A stretch of DNA of 16,029 nt, taken from Larix sibirica (lineage: Eukaryota; Streptophyta; Pinopsida; Pinales; Pinaceae). The position numbers and the translations under genes are program-made. Of the stretch, positions 1-9,666 are shown piece after piece. The notes below the pieces were generated by a model, which was given only the letters and a program-made list of their open reading frames with translations, was not told where the DNA came from and did no database searches. Position 1 is the first letter of the stretch. Each line of letters begins with the position of its first letter. The DNA is taken from assembly GCA_004151065.3 (NCBI GenBank), contig NWUY0300026248.1, forward strand, positions 1 through 16,029. The letters run 5' to 3'.

Positions 1-639
1 TAAATACATTCCAAGTCAAAACTGGGGTATTATATTGTCATGCCACATGGAGTGAGATGAGGCCACCGTCATTGAGTTCAAGGTCTCCTTGATTGAGGGT
101 AGACCCCTTATTTGATAACCTATTTGCTCTAAAATTGTTACATATTAGAACATGGTGGTAGGATATGTTGACAAAAGTTGGAGTTATATAGCCCAACCTT
201 CTCAAAATTTTCCTGAGAGGTGATGAATCCCCCATAACTCCTATTAGCATTGCTTGAATAATAATCAAATAATCTCCCATAAAATTTACAATTTTGATTC
301 CTCAATCTTTTAAAAGTCACAAACCGACGTATAGGGAAATATATTCTTCCATGTTATTAGTTTCCTTCTTGAGTCCCTAGGAAAAGCTTTGTTCTTCCTG
401 TCCTTTGGGGTCATAGACGACACCCCCCCCGGTGCCTGCCTCCCCTTACGTCAACAAGGATTATTATAGTCTAGGATACAAAGTATTTATCATCATGGTA
501 ATAATTGGGGCATGTTTAACAAAAGAGATCCCACAAGAACATCTATCTGTTACAATAATATTAAAGTGTGAGGATCTTCCAATACGGTCAGTGGCTTGAA
601 CATTTTAATAGATTGCAAAGTTTTGATGATGATTAAACC
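1..639. other. AT-rich intergenic DNA, no gene seen
   Basis: No coding signal survives on either strand. Two overlapping minus-strand frames of 60 to 80 codons occur between 38 and 320, but they overlap each other and show no domain I recognise. The only local oddity is a run of eight C followed by GGTGCC at about 423, the most GC-rich spot in this part. I read this as anonymous repeat-derived sequence. Confidence 0.5.
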
Positions 640-2474
640 ATGGAATTTGCCCGATTTTTAAAACTCGTGCTACCAATTGAGGGCAATACTCGGGGTGCAC
701 TACTACAATCAAAGTATTATAGAAGAAATTTGATAGTGAAGACAATGAAAGAATAATAGGGATCCCTATTAGATTTTATTGGGACAAAGAAGTTAGAATC
801 CAAACTCTAGAGGCCAAACAAACATCTGTTATGACATGTGAATCGATGGAGGACACTAATTAGGGTTTGAAAAGTACCAGTCTACCAAAACCTTGGGATG
901 AGGTGTCCCTCTACTTGATTAAATACACCACATGTGAAAGGAGATACACCCTAGTACATGCCTACCACTTTAGGCTGTTATACCAATTAACATATTATTC
1001 ATACTAGAAACCTGAGGAAAACTTGAGTGCCCCACATTTCTTGCTCCAATCCAACAAGGAGATGAGCACAAAGAGAAACAAGGGAACCAAATAAATTTAG
1101 ATCACCGTGGGCTTGCAAAGCTACTCATATGTGATGCATTTGAAAAGAAACCACATGAGTCTACATGGGATAAACTTTTGACAATAACTGATGAAGAGGA
1201 AAAACCCAGAGTAGAGTCAAGGAGGAAAAATAAAGTGATTGACAATGTAGACATCGATCATAATAAAAAGAGTAAAACTAACAAGAACCTAGAAACAAAA
1301 GGAAATAGAAAGGATGCTACTATAGAAACATGGGATTTGGATAAAGACTTTCTACTATATTATTGGAAATGGGGGGACCTTCTTACTGAAGCCCTCATCT
1401 TCACAAACAAGGAAGCTCAACAAAAGCTAAAAAAATTAAAAGTAGGAAGCTAAGGGATAGAACAAGATCTCAAATCACCCAAGAAACAACAACTCCTCCA
1501 CCTAGTCCTACCATAGATGGCATAGAAGAGACCCCTCCATCTAGTGCTACATTAGGTATGGAATAAACCCAAGGGGATACAAATACAAGAGTTATTGAGA
1601 CAAATCTACAAGACCTCTTAGACTAGTTGGAGGAAACAAGGGTAGATATCCTAAAATGGAGGGATATTAAAAAGTCAAAGAGAGATGCAGGAAGCAAAGA
1701 TACAAAAATTTATTTTGTATAGCATGAATAAGCGATTTTTGACCTTCAAGGGAAGTCCCAAATTTAAAAAATGCAACACATTGATACTATAAAACAATTA
1801 GAGAATGAAAACTTGACCCTAAGAGAAAAACCAGAAAGTCAAAGAGAAGAAACAAAAAGCAAGGTTGAGAAAATTGTTGTTTCGGGAAGATCTATTGCTA
1901 GAGCAGTATAACTTGAAGAGGAAATGCTCTCGTATAGACCTCTATCTAATATTCACACCATGCATATAAGAGAGTAGTGGCATGGCATAAGTTCCAATTG
2001 AATACGATGTCCAAATATATACCCTTGTAAATGGAAAACCAAAAATATTTCATTGATATATAACACCGGTGCCATGAAAAGGAGAAGAATTTGATATTTG
2101 AATTTTCATTTACACAAATATCCCATGTTCATCCATTTAGACGATGTACCAATATTTATGTGGGAGATGTTCAATTGAGAGCCTTTTTCTCATGGGTACA
2201 AAATGAACAAACTATGGCTATATAAGCCCAACGGTACAAAGAAGAAGAGCTCAACATAATTTTATGGGTGAGGGATAAAACCACTAAGACTAGGGATGTA
2301 TTGAGGACTCATGCTCAGATGATTTAAAATGTGGATTTGATTCCTATTTTGAGAGAGAAGCAAAAGGATGCTATAGTCCAATATCAAACCACTATGAAAA
2401 ACTCAAGAGGTAGAGTCTTATAGTTATGTCAAAGTAGGTGGGAGGAATTAACTTTTTCTCTCAAGAAGCCATAA
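640..2474 (+). pseudogene. Decayed retroelement-like ORF of about 600 codons (ORF1/gag-like, family uncertain)
   Basis: A broken coding region is readable across frames. It opens at ATG 640 in a strong context (ACCATGG) and runs MEFARFLKLVLPIEG... to a stop at 754. By then the signal has moved to the frame of codon 723, with stops at 861, 1005 and 1092; this part holds RYTLVHAYHFRLLYQL and APHFLLQSNKEMS. It moves again near 1085 to the frame of 1178 (GLAKLLICDAFEKK, then a very basic Lys/Arg stretch and WDLDKDFLLYYWKWGDLL) up to the stop at 1451. Near the A-run at 1430-1440 it moves to the frame of 1444, a Pro/Thr linker followed by a Gln/Glu/Leu-rich, coiled-coil-like segment (LQDLLDQLEET, IKQLENENLTLREK) with eight stops. 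The stretch 1986-2160 is ambiguous. The last block (2196-2474) reads EEELNIILWVRDKTTKTRD with stops at 2223, 2325 and 2421. The HFRLL...FLL motif recalls ORF1/gag-like proteins of plant retroelements such as Athila, but this is inferred from memory. No zinc knuckle, protease or polymerase follows. A non-retroelement origin cannot be excluded. Confidence 0.55.
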
Positions 2475-4214
2475 CCTCATTCCCCACAAGGACTAAAAAA
2501 TGCCCTCTATAGACCAACTATATGTAGAGACTAAAGGAAAATGAAGCTTGATTGGATTGGTTTGATGTTTAGATTCCCTCTTCTTTTACACCCTACTTCA
2601 TCTTGGAAATATACTAGGGGAATATATATTGAGAAAGTGGAGAGGGGATGGAGAATAATGGAACAAGAGCAAGGATATCATAGTAGAGACGACATCACAT
2701 AGATCGTGGCATTTGATCTTAGAGAGACATGTAATGAAAAACAATTGGATGATGAAGAATGAGCAGGGACGCATAAATTTCAAGTTTGATATTTGTTGCA
2801 TGGAAGCATGCAAACTTTCAGATGGGGGTAATAATAGGCCTTTAGATTTCCATTTACTGCCCATCCTATAGTCATAATTTTTTATGCATTTTCATCATGA
2901 ACCTAAGCCTATCCTAGACATTGTTGCTTTTAAATGGTCAAACAAGATGATACTGACTTACACTTATTTGAATGAGTATGATTTGATGAATTTCAAATGA
3001 ATGTAATGTATGTTTCGTATCTTAAGCATTTCTAAGTTGATTTTTTAATTTGCATTGAATCGACTAATGTGGTTTGGTTAGCAAAACGGCTAATACAACA
3101 ATAATTGAGAACTTTAGAGCAATCTCATGATGATCCATCAAGAGAGGGTTTGACCATTACATTATTGACCATATTCAACTTCCAATGCATCTCAATTAAT
3201 TGAGAGGATCAACAACTTAAGGGATTGTGTCTCCCTCATTACTGAAGATGATCATGAGACTACCAGCACTAGGAGGCAGTAGTTAACTCCTCAAGTAGTT
3301 TGACCTCCAATCTCAATTCTATTTTTGAATTTGAATTAGAGCACGAGGGAGAATAAACCTCTTAACTCATGTTTGTTGGAAAAGAGGCAATCAAATAGAC
3401 AATATCCATCTATCAAGGATCTAATTGATTGGATTATTTTAGTATATATTACATTTAGATAGTAGAGATAGGTTCCCAAGTTATTTCTCTATTTTCTATT
3501 GTGATGTTGGAAACTATATCAAATTGTGTTCAAGAGATAGAGCTCTGTGCTCTTGTTATGTAACATTTTCTGAATAGTAGGAATAATATTTTATTGAAGT
3601 TTTATTTATTTAAGTGTTTTTAGGGTTCCAAGAGCTACCTTGGGTAGTTCCCACTCAAGGGTAGGTCATAGGAATCCTCAGAGCATTTCATTATTGTCAT
3701 TTGTATTTCTATTATGACTTTGTTTAGACTTATGTAAAACATAATATTACTTTCTATCAATTATGTATTTTCATTCATAGCAACACTGTTACTTTCATGC
3801 ATTTCTATGATCACCCTTAATTCTTTAAATTATAATGATTAGTGCATTGGAATGTGTACCTTTTTATAAACGTGTTGGGTAATGTTATGATTATTTCTCT
3901 ATTTTGGTATGTGTATAGTGGCTATTGATTCCAAGGAACCTCCTCGTCGTATTAACCTCTCATTTACTAGGAAGTGGGATTGCATTTGTTTGACTTCTAG
4001 AAAATTGCAAAGAAGAGATGGAAGCTAAAACCATTACCTCGATATATGGGAGGTGAAGTGGGATGAGCTATCCATAGTTGTTCATTCATCTTCCTACAAA
4101 ATTATTAGAATTTTCGGATTAGATCATACTTTTGTAATTTGCATATACATTGCATAAGTTTGCACAATCCGTAGGTTGATAATTTAAAGTGTGTTGTGGA
4201 GTTTAGTACATATA
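2475..4214. other. Intergenic DNA, no gene seen
   Basis: This is about 1.7 kb without recognisable coding potential. A minus-strand frame at 2598-2864 is open for 88 codons but has low-complexity composition and no motif. Around 3500-3600 there is a stretch resembling an LTR or 3'-end region (a GAGCTCTGTGCTCTTG run followed by AATAATATTTTATTGAAG). At about 3670 the string CTCAGAGCA weakly recalls a primer binding site. Neither is convincing without a matching copy. Confidence 0.45.
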
Positions 4215-4925
4215 TTGTTTTAATTACGTAGACCAAAAATAGGGTTTAAGGGTAATAGTGTATTAGTGGGCTTGTGTCTTTTGAGTTGATCATGTGTTAG
4301 GTGGTTCTTGTATTAATGGTTATAGAGGTTAAGGGTCATAGTGGGTTAAGTGAAAAGGGTTAGGGGTTGATGGGGTTAGTAAGTTGTCATGTTTAAGGAT
4401 TTGTCGGTCAACCATGGTCTATATGGTCTATCTGGTCAATGATGGTTAACAATGTATTAGGGTTAGTCGATAATGAGGTTAGTACATTTAGGGATTCAAG
4501 ACTAGTGGGTAAATATGACCGCACTAGTCAATTTAGTCTAGATAATATGGTCAATATGGTCAATAATGATTAACCATTACCAAAGGTCAATGGTTGATAG
4601 TTTTAGTAGAGTTATGATTACTAATATTGACTAATACTAAGCATAAATCGACATATTTCAAATGAGTTAGTTGGTGATGAGGTTAATAAATTAAGGGATT
4701 AAGAGTCAATATGGTAAACCATGGTCAAAATAACCACTTGAAAATAGTTGCTAGGAGTTATAATGTATTTGGGGGTTAGTATGTTTAGGTCATAGTGTGT
4801 TATGGGGTGATTGTGTTAGGGATAATAAACATCAAGGAGTATATGGGCATATTGGTTAAGGGTGATTGTATTAAAGGTCATAAAGACTGAGGGATTATAG
4901 TATGTATAAGGTCATAATGGTTAGG
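4215..4925 (+). repeat. Degenerate telomere-like / GGTCAATATGG-type repeat tract
   Basis: About 700 bp in which the plus strand is strikingly poor in C and rich in G and T. Short related units recur without strict phase. One set is telomere-like (AGGGTTTAAGGG near 4240, AAGGGTTAGGGGTTGATGGG near 4355, ATTAGGGTTAG near 4457, ATTTAGGGA near 4487), close to the plant telomere unit TTTAGGG. The other set is ATGGTCTATATGGTCTAT near 4414, ATGGTCAATATGGTCAAT near 4548 and AGTCAATATGG near 4706. The tract ends just before the 5' LTR at 4932. It could be an old interstitial telomere-like array, or a G/T-rich minisatellite that resembles telomere DNA by composition. Confidence 0.55.
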
Positions 4926-4931
4926 GGTATG

Positions 4932-5256
4932 TGTTGGAAATTCTACCCTCTTTTACTTTTAATACAAAACAAAAAAATACACCTCTAAGCCTAAAGGTTT
5001 CTTGGATCTTACCCCTAGAATTTTCAATATTAGGATGACAATAAATTAGAGTATAAAACAACAATTAAAGGATCACAATAATTCACTTTAAACAACACCA
5101 AAACAAACCCAAACATCACGGATATTCAGGCAGAAAATATACCAATTAGTGAGGTAAGTTTCAACCCCTTTCTAGGAAAAGATCCGAGAAACCTCTAGGC
5201 TTAGAGGTACATTTTATGTTCTGGATTAAAAGTCAAATAGGGAAAAAATTCCAACA
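4932..5256 (+). repeat. 5' LTR of the copia element, with long inverted arms
   Basis: The LTR is 325 bp, begins TGTTGGAA and ends TTCCAACA, so it has the TG...CA ends of plant copia LTRs. A primer binding site follows immediately. Unusually, the inverted symmetry goes far beyond the ends. The first 89 bp (4932-5020) and the reverse complement of the last 86 bp (5171-5256) align along their length at roughly 80 percent by eye with about one gap; both carry ACCTCTAAGCCTA and GGTTTCT.GGATCTT. The LTR therefore forms a large stem around an internal region of about 150 bp. No matching 3' LTR was seen downstream. An alternative reading is a foldback element that happens to abut a primer-site-like sequence. 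Confidence 0.75.
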
Positions 5257-5268
5257 TGGTATAAAAGC
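5257..5268 (+). other. Primer binding site (initiator Met tRNA type)
   Basis: TGGTATAAAAGC begins at the base after the LTR's final CA. It matches the usual plant copia primer site TGGTATCAGAGC, complementary to the 3' end of initiator methionine tRNA, at 10 of 12 positions. Position directly next to the LTR end is what fixes the call; the two mismatches are consistent with decay. Confidence 0.75.
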
Positions 5269-5559
5269 TTGTTTTTGTCAAGATCACTCTTGAGTAAGAG
5301 GGAGTTTGTATTACATCTGGAGTTTACTTGAGACATGTCTTTGACCTAGTTGAGGTAATTGGGTGAGAAGCCCTAGGTTGCTTGGAGAAGCACTTAGACA
5401 CTAAAAAGGGGGTTCATCATCTTCATTCATTGATGATTTGTGCTTGAGATGAGCACTTGTACCTGTGATATGTTTTGATGGGTTTCTCCCATGATGAGAT
5501 ATTATGGATCTATTACATTGGTGGCTATCATGGATGTATTTTTTATCTGGTATGATGCC

Positions 5560-5760
5560 TAGGATGACTTGTGATAGGTGGTTGATTTATACCATGGGTT
5601 TCCAATGATAAATGGTAGATCTAGTTGATTATTGACTAGCATGCTTTTATTTTTAGTAGGTGAGATAGTCACGAGGACCTATGATAGGTGGTTGATTCGT
5701 GCTAGTAGATGCTAGTTTGTTCTTCACTTGTGACAAGTGGAGGATCTTTTCCATATTGTA
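5560..5760 (+). repeat. Short direct repeats in the copia leader
   Basis: The string GATAGGTGGTTGATT occurs at about 5573 and again at about 5682, each preceded by GACTTGT or GACCTAT. A weaker third copy (CTTGTGACAAGTGGAGGATC) lies near 5728. They occupy the stretch between primer site and protease where gag should be, and no gag frame is visible around them. Confidence 0.5.
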
Positions 5761-5820
5761 TATTTTCCAAGATGGATGTGGATTTGGTATCCTGCTTGTC
5801 CTCTAACATTGTCTAGTGTT

Positions 5821-6081
5821 GGACGGTTTGTGTATAGTAGAGTTTTGAGACATATGGCATATGACACATTATTGTTCACCAAATTTCAAGAGCCATAGGG
5901 AGGCGTGGTTGTGGAGCTTGGTGATGATGCCACTTATCATGTGAGAGGAGTTGGATCCATTTCCTTTCAGATGCCTTCAAATGATGTTCTTGAGTTGGAT
6001 TCTTTTTTGTTTATTCCTAGTTTGAAGAAGCATATTCTTTTAGTGTCTTGTATGATAGATGTAATGGAAAGTTTCTTTTGA
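5821..6081 (+). pseudogene. Copia pol fragment: aspartic protease remnant
   Basis: One frame starting at 5821 has a single internal stop (TAG at 5896) and closes at TGA 6079. The order RHM, LFTKFQE, VELGDDATYHVRGVGSI, LFIPSLKKHILLVSCM is the typical copia protease-to-pre-integrase stretch. The active-site motif, normally D-S-G-A-S just before RHM, reads Y-S-R-V-L at 5833-5847. Both the catalytic Asp and the following Gly are therefore lost and the enzyme would be dead. The protease normally cuts the Gag-Pol polyprotein inside the element's particle. Confidence 0.8.
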
Positions 6082-6151
6082 GGGATACTAGTGCACCATC
6101 AATGATTGTAGTCTAGATAGTCTAAGGAATTTGGCTAGAGATATGATAGAG

Positions 6152-6400
6152 GGTGGCCTTTATATGTTACTTATTGATCCAATGGCACTTGTACATTCCA
6201 GTGAGAGGTCAATAGGTCCTTTTAGGTTTGAGGAGGCACATGCATGGAAATAATCCATGGTGATAGGTTCAAACACTTTTGTGGTTTCAATGGTTGATTC
6301 CAGGATTCAAGATGTTGTGATAACATCTTGTGTTTATGGATACATCAATACTTCTATGACTTACAAGATTGATATTCGACATAGTAGGAGACTGTGGTGA
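6152..6400 (+). pseudogene. Copia pol fragment: pre-integrase and SH3-like remnants
   Basis: This block is in the second frame relative to the protease piece, with stops at 6251 and 6398. It opens with GGLYMLLIDPMALVHSSERS, which fits the GAG-pre-integrase segment (GLY.L...). After about 30 codons it reads VYGYINTSMTYKIDI, which fits the SH3-like segment that follows integrase in copia pol (F.GY...S.AYR.Y). The integrase core with its D,D,E catalytic residues, normally well over 100 residues, is not between them, so an internal deletion is inferred. Confidence 0.65.
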
Positions 6401-6630
6401 GAAAATATGTGATATTTGATGAGGATGCAAGATATTCTAGTTCAAAGAATTATCCTTTAATGATTAAGGAGAATGTAGAGGTTGTTGTTCCAGATATTAG
6501 TTCAGAAACTAGAGATGAGACAGATACAAAGGTTCTTGATGATTCAAAATTAGAGGGATTTGAGGTGAGATTGAGTGTGGATACATTCTCACCTACTGCA
6601 AATTGTAGGAGGTTGAGATGTCTCACTTAG
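6394..6630 (+). pseudogene. Copia pol fragment: post-integrase region
   Basis: About 78 codons stay open from 6394 to the TAG at 6628, in the same frame as the protease piece and one frame off the block before it. The start KYVIFDEDARYSSSKNYP matches the place in copia pol where RDV.FDED follows the SH3-like segment. The rest is acidic and Ser/Thr-rich, as usual for the variable linker before reverse transcriptase. There is no ATG, so this is not an independent gene. Confidence 0.65.
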
Positions 6631-7500
6631 ACATTACACCATGTGTGGCGAGAGGTCATGGATCCAAGTACAAATTTGATCCTATATACTCTGATTGCAT
6701 CTCATGTTGATGATGATATGATATCCTTTAGTTTGTAGGTCTCTCCTTTAGTGATAAGGGAGAACATGGAGTTTCTTGTTCTTAGAGGCTCAAGAGAATA
6801 TAGGAGCAAGTACAACTCCTAGGAGATATGCTAATAATAAAACATTGGTTTCTTCCATTTGTGATACTTCCAATTGTTCAATGGAGGAGAGGTGTGATGC
6901 CTCAATGGAGGATGTTGCCGAGATTGATTCCAAAGTTTTAGCTTATGGGAGTATTATGGAGTACAGAACTAGGAGTGATTTTAGATTTTCTTAAATAGAG
7001 GGAGTTTCTCTTGATATTACTCTCACTTCAGGCTTCTCCTAAGATGAGGGAGTTGACCTAGTTGCTAGTTGCTAGAGGATTCAAGGTGCATGAGAGGGAT
7101 TCTCATGTGGACAGGTTGATGATGGCCTTGTATAGTTTGTTGACTATACCACAAGATTTGTTTTCCATGACCAACTTGATCTTGTATGGAGATATGGTTA
7201 TCTTTTCAAGATGTCCTAGACAGTTCATGACATGGAACCGATTGATGTTGTCCCATATGCTAAGTATGATGGAGGTTGGTAGTTAACTTTTTCTCCAGGG
7301 TGATATTCCTTTATATTGATAGGTGGTCATTATTCATTAGATGATCAAAATGTTGTGATATGATGGTCAACAAATTTGTTTTAGACTATAGTATTTGATT
7401 CCAAGATTGCATCCAATATAGATTTTCAGGTAGCAGGTTTGGTGAAGTTACAGAGGGAGTCAACATATGTTGTTGTAAACAATTTCCTCATAAAGAAGGA
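6631..7500 (+). pseudogene. Unassigned remnant of the copia element, with internal duplication
   Basis: Short open stretches continue here (6776-6994, 7062-7286, 7389-7509) but no reverse transcriptase or RNase H domain is secure. LIASHVDDDMI at about 6694 weakly recalls the reverse transcriptase YVDD box. A 39-bp stretch at 6736 (CTCCTTTAGTGATAAGGGAG) repeats one at 6448 at 30 of 39 positions. The phrase SLDIT recurs in translation near 6620 and 7005. This looks like a roughly 290-bp degenerate duplication of the linker region and not an ordered polymerase. Confidence 0.4.
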
Positions 7501-7584
7501 GTGCTAGTTTTTTGGGTTACTTTGAAAGTGTTTACACCTTGTTTAGGGTGCTTCATGATATTTGAAGTACATGGTGTATTTTTT

Positions 7585-7769
7585 ATAAGCTAAGATACTT
7601 GCATTACAAAAGAGTGAACGACTCGAGGAATTTCGATACCCACTGGGATCATCATCAGGATCTCAGAGCACTTTTATTGGTTGCAATCTGAGCTCTTGAT
7701 AATGATTCCACTGTAGATCAAAATGCATTGAGTTATTCACTCTCTTGTAATGCAGAGATCTAATCTTAT
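7585..7769. repeat. 185-bp foldback (inverted repeat) element
   Basis: Two 83-bp arms, 7585-7667 and 7687-7769, are reverse complements at 63 of 83 positions with no gap, separated by a 19-bp loop. The innermost stem is TCTCAGA/TCTGAGC. The outer ends are ATAAG/CTTAT. A transcript would form a long imperfect hairpin. It could be a MITE-like or foldback element inserted in or beside the copia remnant, or a hairpin derived from part of it. No target-site duplication is clear. Confidence 0.8.
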
Positions 7770-8410
7770 CAAATTTATTCATGCATACCATGTTTAAGTA
7801 CATGATGCATGTTTAGCCCCTAGATGGTCCGAGATGGATTGATGCATAAGAGATTGTCTATAATGGATTTGTAGAGTTGAGATAGCTTGCTTAGTGATTT
7901 CTTGACCTCTTATGGTTTCTATCTTAGTAATCTCCCCTTAAGCATTGGATTTATTGATAGTTTGGTGGATTCCCTTCATTGTGGCTACATGGAGAGTTCA
8001 CTTGGTTCAAGGATCGCTACTTAGTAGGAGGAGCGTTGTGCATCATGGAGGAGGGCCTTAGGCCCTAGATGGCATGGGGCTACTTGGATTAATGTTTGAA
8101 GGCTTAGATCAGTTGGATAAAGGAAGCCTGGGCTACAACTATGTTCTTGCAGGGGGTAGTTTACCTAGTGGAGTACATAGCTTAGGAAGATCAATGCAGA
8201 GTTTATGGAGGCTTGTTACATAGGCATGTGGAATTACCTTGGTTAACGACATCATATTGGAGCCCTTATTATATATGATATCACCTTGTAGCATGAAACA
8301 TGTTCTTTGGAGTGTAGCATCTCAACTTGTGCTTCCATATAAGTGTTCATTGTAGGTTTCTTGTAAGGGCTTAGGCCCAAATTTTAGAATTTTATTGTGG
8401 CCTCTCTTAC
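7770..8410. other. Intergenic DNA, no gene seen
   Basis: No frame or repeat of note. A short hairpin (GGGCC-TTA-GGCCC) lies at about 8053. The stretch may still belong to the right part of the copia element, but nothing matches its LTR. Confidence 0.4.

Positions 8411-8443
<33 letters not shown>
8411..8443. repeat. Compound microsatellite (CT)n(AT)10
   Basis: A (CT)6C run at 8411-8423 passes directly into ten perfect AT units at 8424-8443. The absence of interruptions contrasts with the decayed state of everything nearby, so this array is probably younger and length-variable. Confidence 0.95.
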
Positions 8444-8984
8444 GAAGTCATTGGGAGAAATTTCAAGTGTTGATTTATTTCTCATTTGGAAAAGATTAAT
8501 CCCTTGATCATATCAACATAAATGGGAGATGGGTCACTCATTGGCATGGAAGCTTAACAGCAAGGAGAGTAAAGGAATGCAACTCCCATAAACTATAAAT
8601 TATGGATATGAGACTTCTCCTAGATGTAGGGGCATGGGCAAAGGAAATCCAATGCCTAAGAAAATTCAAACCAAATCTCAAAGATAAGAGTTTGACCAAA
8701 TATACAATGGGAAGCTACTATTGTTGATGTGTAGAGGAAGGTGAATTTGGGGAAGAATAAAGTTAGCTTCCAATAATAGGAGAAGATTAAGGCACATAAA
8801 AGTTGTTGAAAAGTAAGTGCCCTACATATATAAGAGAGAAGATGGTAAAGTAGGATAGGAAGGGACATGTGGTGTAAATTTTGAGAAGGGGGAAGATCCA
8901 AATTCTCCTTTATACTCTCAAGATCCACGGAACGTTGTTGGAAGGAAACTTATTTATCTAATTAATGGAGAGGTAATTGAGAGA
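8444..8984. other. Intergenic DNA, no gene seen
   Basis: A 90-codon open frame runs on the minus strand (8656-8928), but it is rich in Leu/Phe/Ile as expected of random AT-rich DNA and has no motif. No repeat was noticed. Confidence 0.4.
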
Positions 8985-9310
8985 ATTGTAGTAGGGTATA
9001 ATTAAAAAAACCAGATGAAATATTATTTTAATATTGATTAGCGATGTGTCTCATTCATTTGGATGCACTAGTGCGACGTTAAATTGAGAGCATCGGAGTA
9101 GGGTAAATTTTATTTAAAGAAAAACGAATGAAAACAATTTTTTATTTTTGTATTAATTATTTATGCATTGATTTCTTATCAATGCACCGGTGCATTTGGT
9201 ACTTGGGCGCACCAATGTAGGGTAAAATAAAATAAAATAAATTACCTGTAGAAAAAATATTTTTACCAGCCTTCAATGTTGTAAGCCACCTAAGCACCAA
9301 TGCTACAGTT
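8985..9310. repeat. Degenerate tandem repeat, about 107-119 bp period, three copies
   Basis: The core GTAGGGTA(A/T)AAT followed by an A/T-rich run occurs at 8991, 9098 and 9217. The segment before the last two starts GATGCACTAGTGCG (9063) and AATGCACCGGTGCA (9181), 119 bp apart. Two perfect small palindromes lie in equivalent places: GCACTAGTGC at 9065-9074 and TGCACCGGTGCA at 9183-9194. Identity between copies is low outside these cores. Confidence 0.55.
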
Positions 9311-9666
9311 GAGTCAATGAAGCACCATGCCATCAATGCTCCCCTATGGTTGGATTTCTCTCTTCCGGTGACTCCTATGTGGCTTTGGAATTTTTCCAAA
9401 TAGTGGGCAAATTTCATTCTTTTGTATACGTGGAAACCATGCCTCCTCGGCCCACAACTGTCTAGGTAATGTCTTTGTTACCTTCCAATTTAAATTTGTA
9501 GTAGATTAAAATCTGAAATGCACCTAGAATTTGCCATTTGTCTTTAAAAAAATTAAAATTATGTGCAATGCATTCAAAATGTTCAGCTCACACCACACAC
9601 TACAATGCTCCTTGTAAGTTTACAGGGAGCACTGTGCGCGGGACTGCTAAGCCTTATTACCACATA

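Larger units (their letters stand above)
4932..7500 (+). mobile_element. Degenerate, internally deleted Ty1/copia LTR retrotransposon
   Basis: Orientation and class follow from four parts in order on the plus strand: a 5' LTR (4932-5256), a tRNA-iMet-type primer binding site directly after it (5257-5268), a copia protease remnant (5821-6081), and pre-integrase and post-integrase remnants (6152-6630). No gag reading frame is recognisable in the 550 bp between primer site and protease, and the integrase catalytic core is absent. Beyond 6630 the sequence is open in short stretches but not securely assignable. I found no second LTR, so the right end is arbitrary and the element is probably truncated. 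Stops and frameshifts in every block make it non-functional. Confidence 0.75.

Noticed and set aside
38-320. Two overlapping minus-strand frames of 60 and 80 codons
   Set aside because: They overlap each other in different frames, have no recognisable motif and match what chance gives in AT-rich DNA.
3480-3690. Possible LTR end and primer-site-like CTCAGAGCA near 3670
   Set aside because: The match to the usual primer site is poor, no TG...CA boundary pairs with it and no second copy exists in the window.
6690-6725. HVDDDMI as a reverse transcriptase YVDD box
   Set aside because: No other reverse transcriptase motif is found before or after it at the right spacing, so a chance match is more likely.
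7062-7286. LVARGFK as the start of a copia reverse transcriptase (KARLVAKGF)
   Set aside because: The sequence after it does not follow the expected order of conserved residues, so it is left as unassigned remnant.
9157-9417. Minus-strand 86-codon frame
   Set aside because: It overlaps the degenerate tandem repeat and lacks any motif or supporting context.
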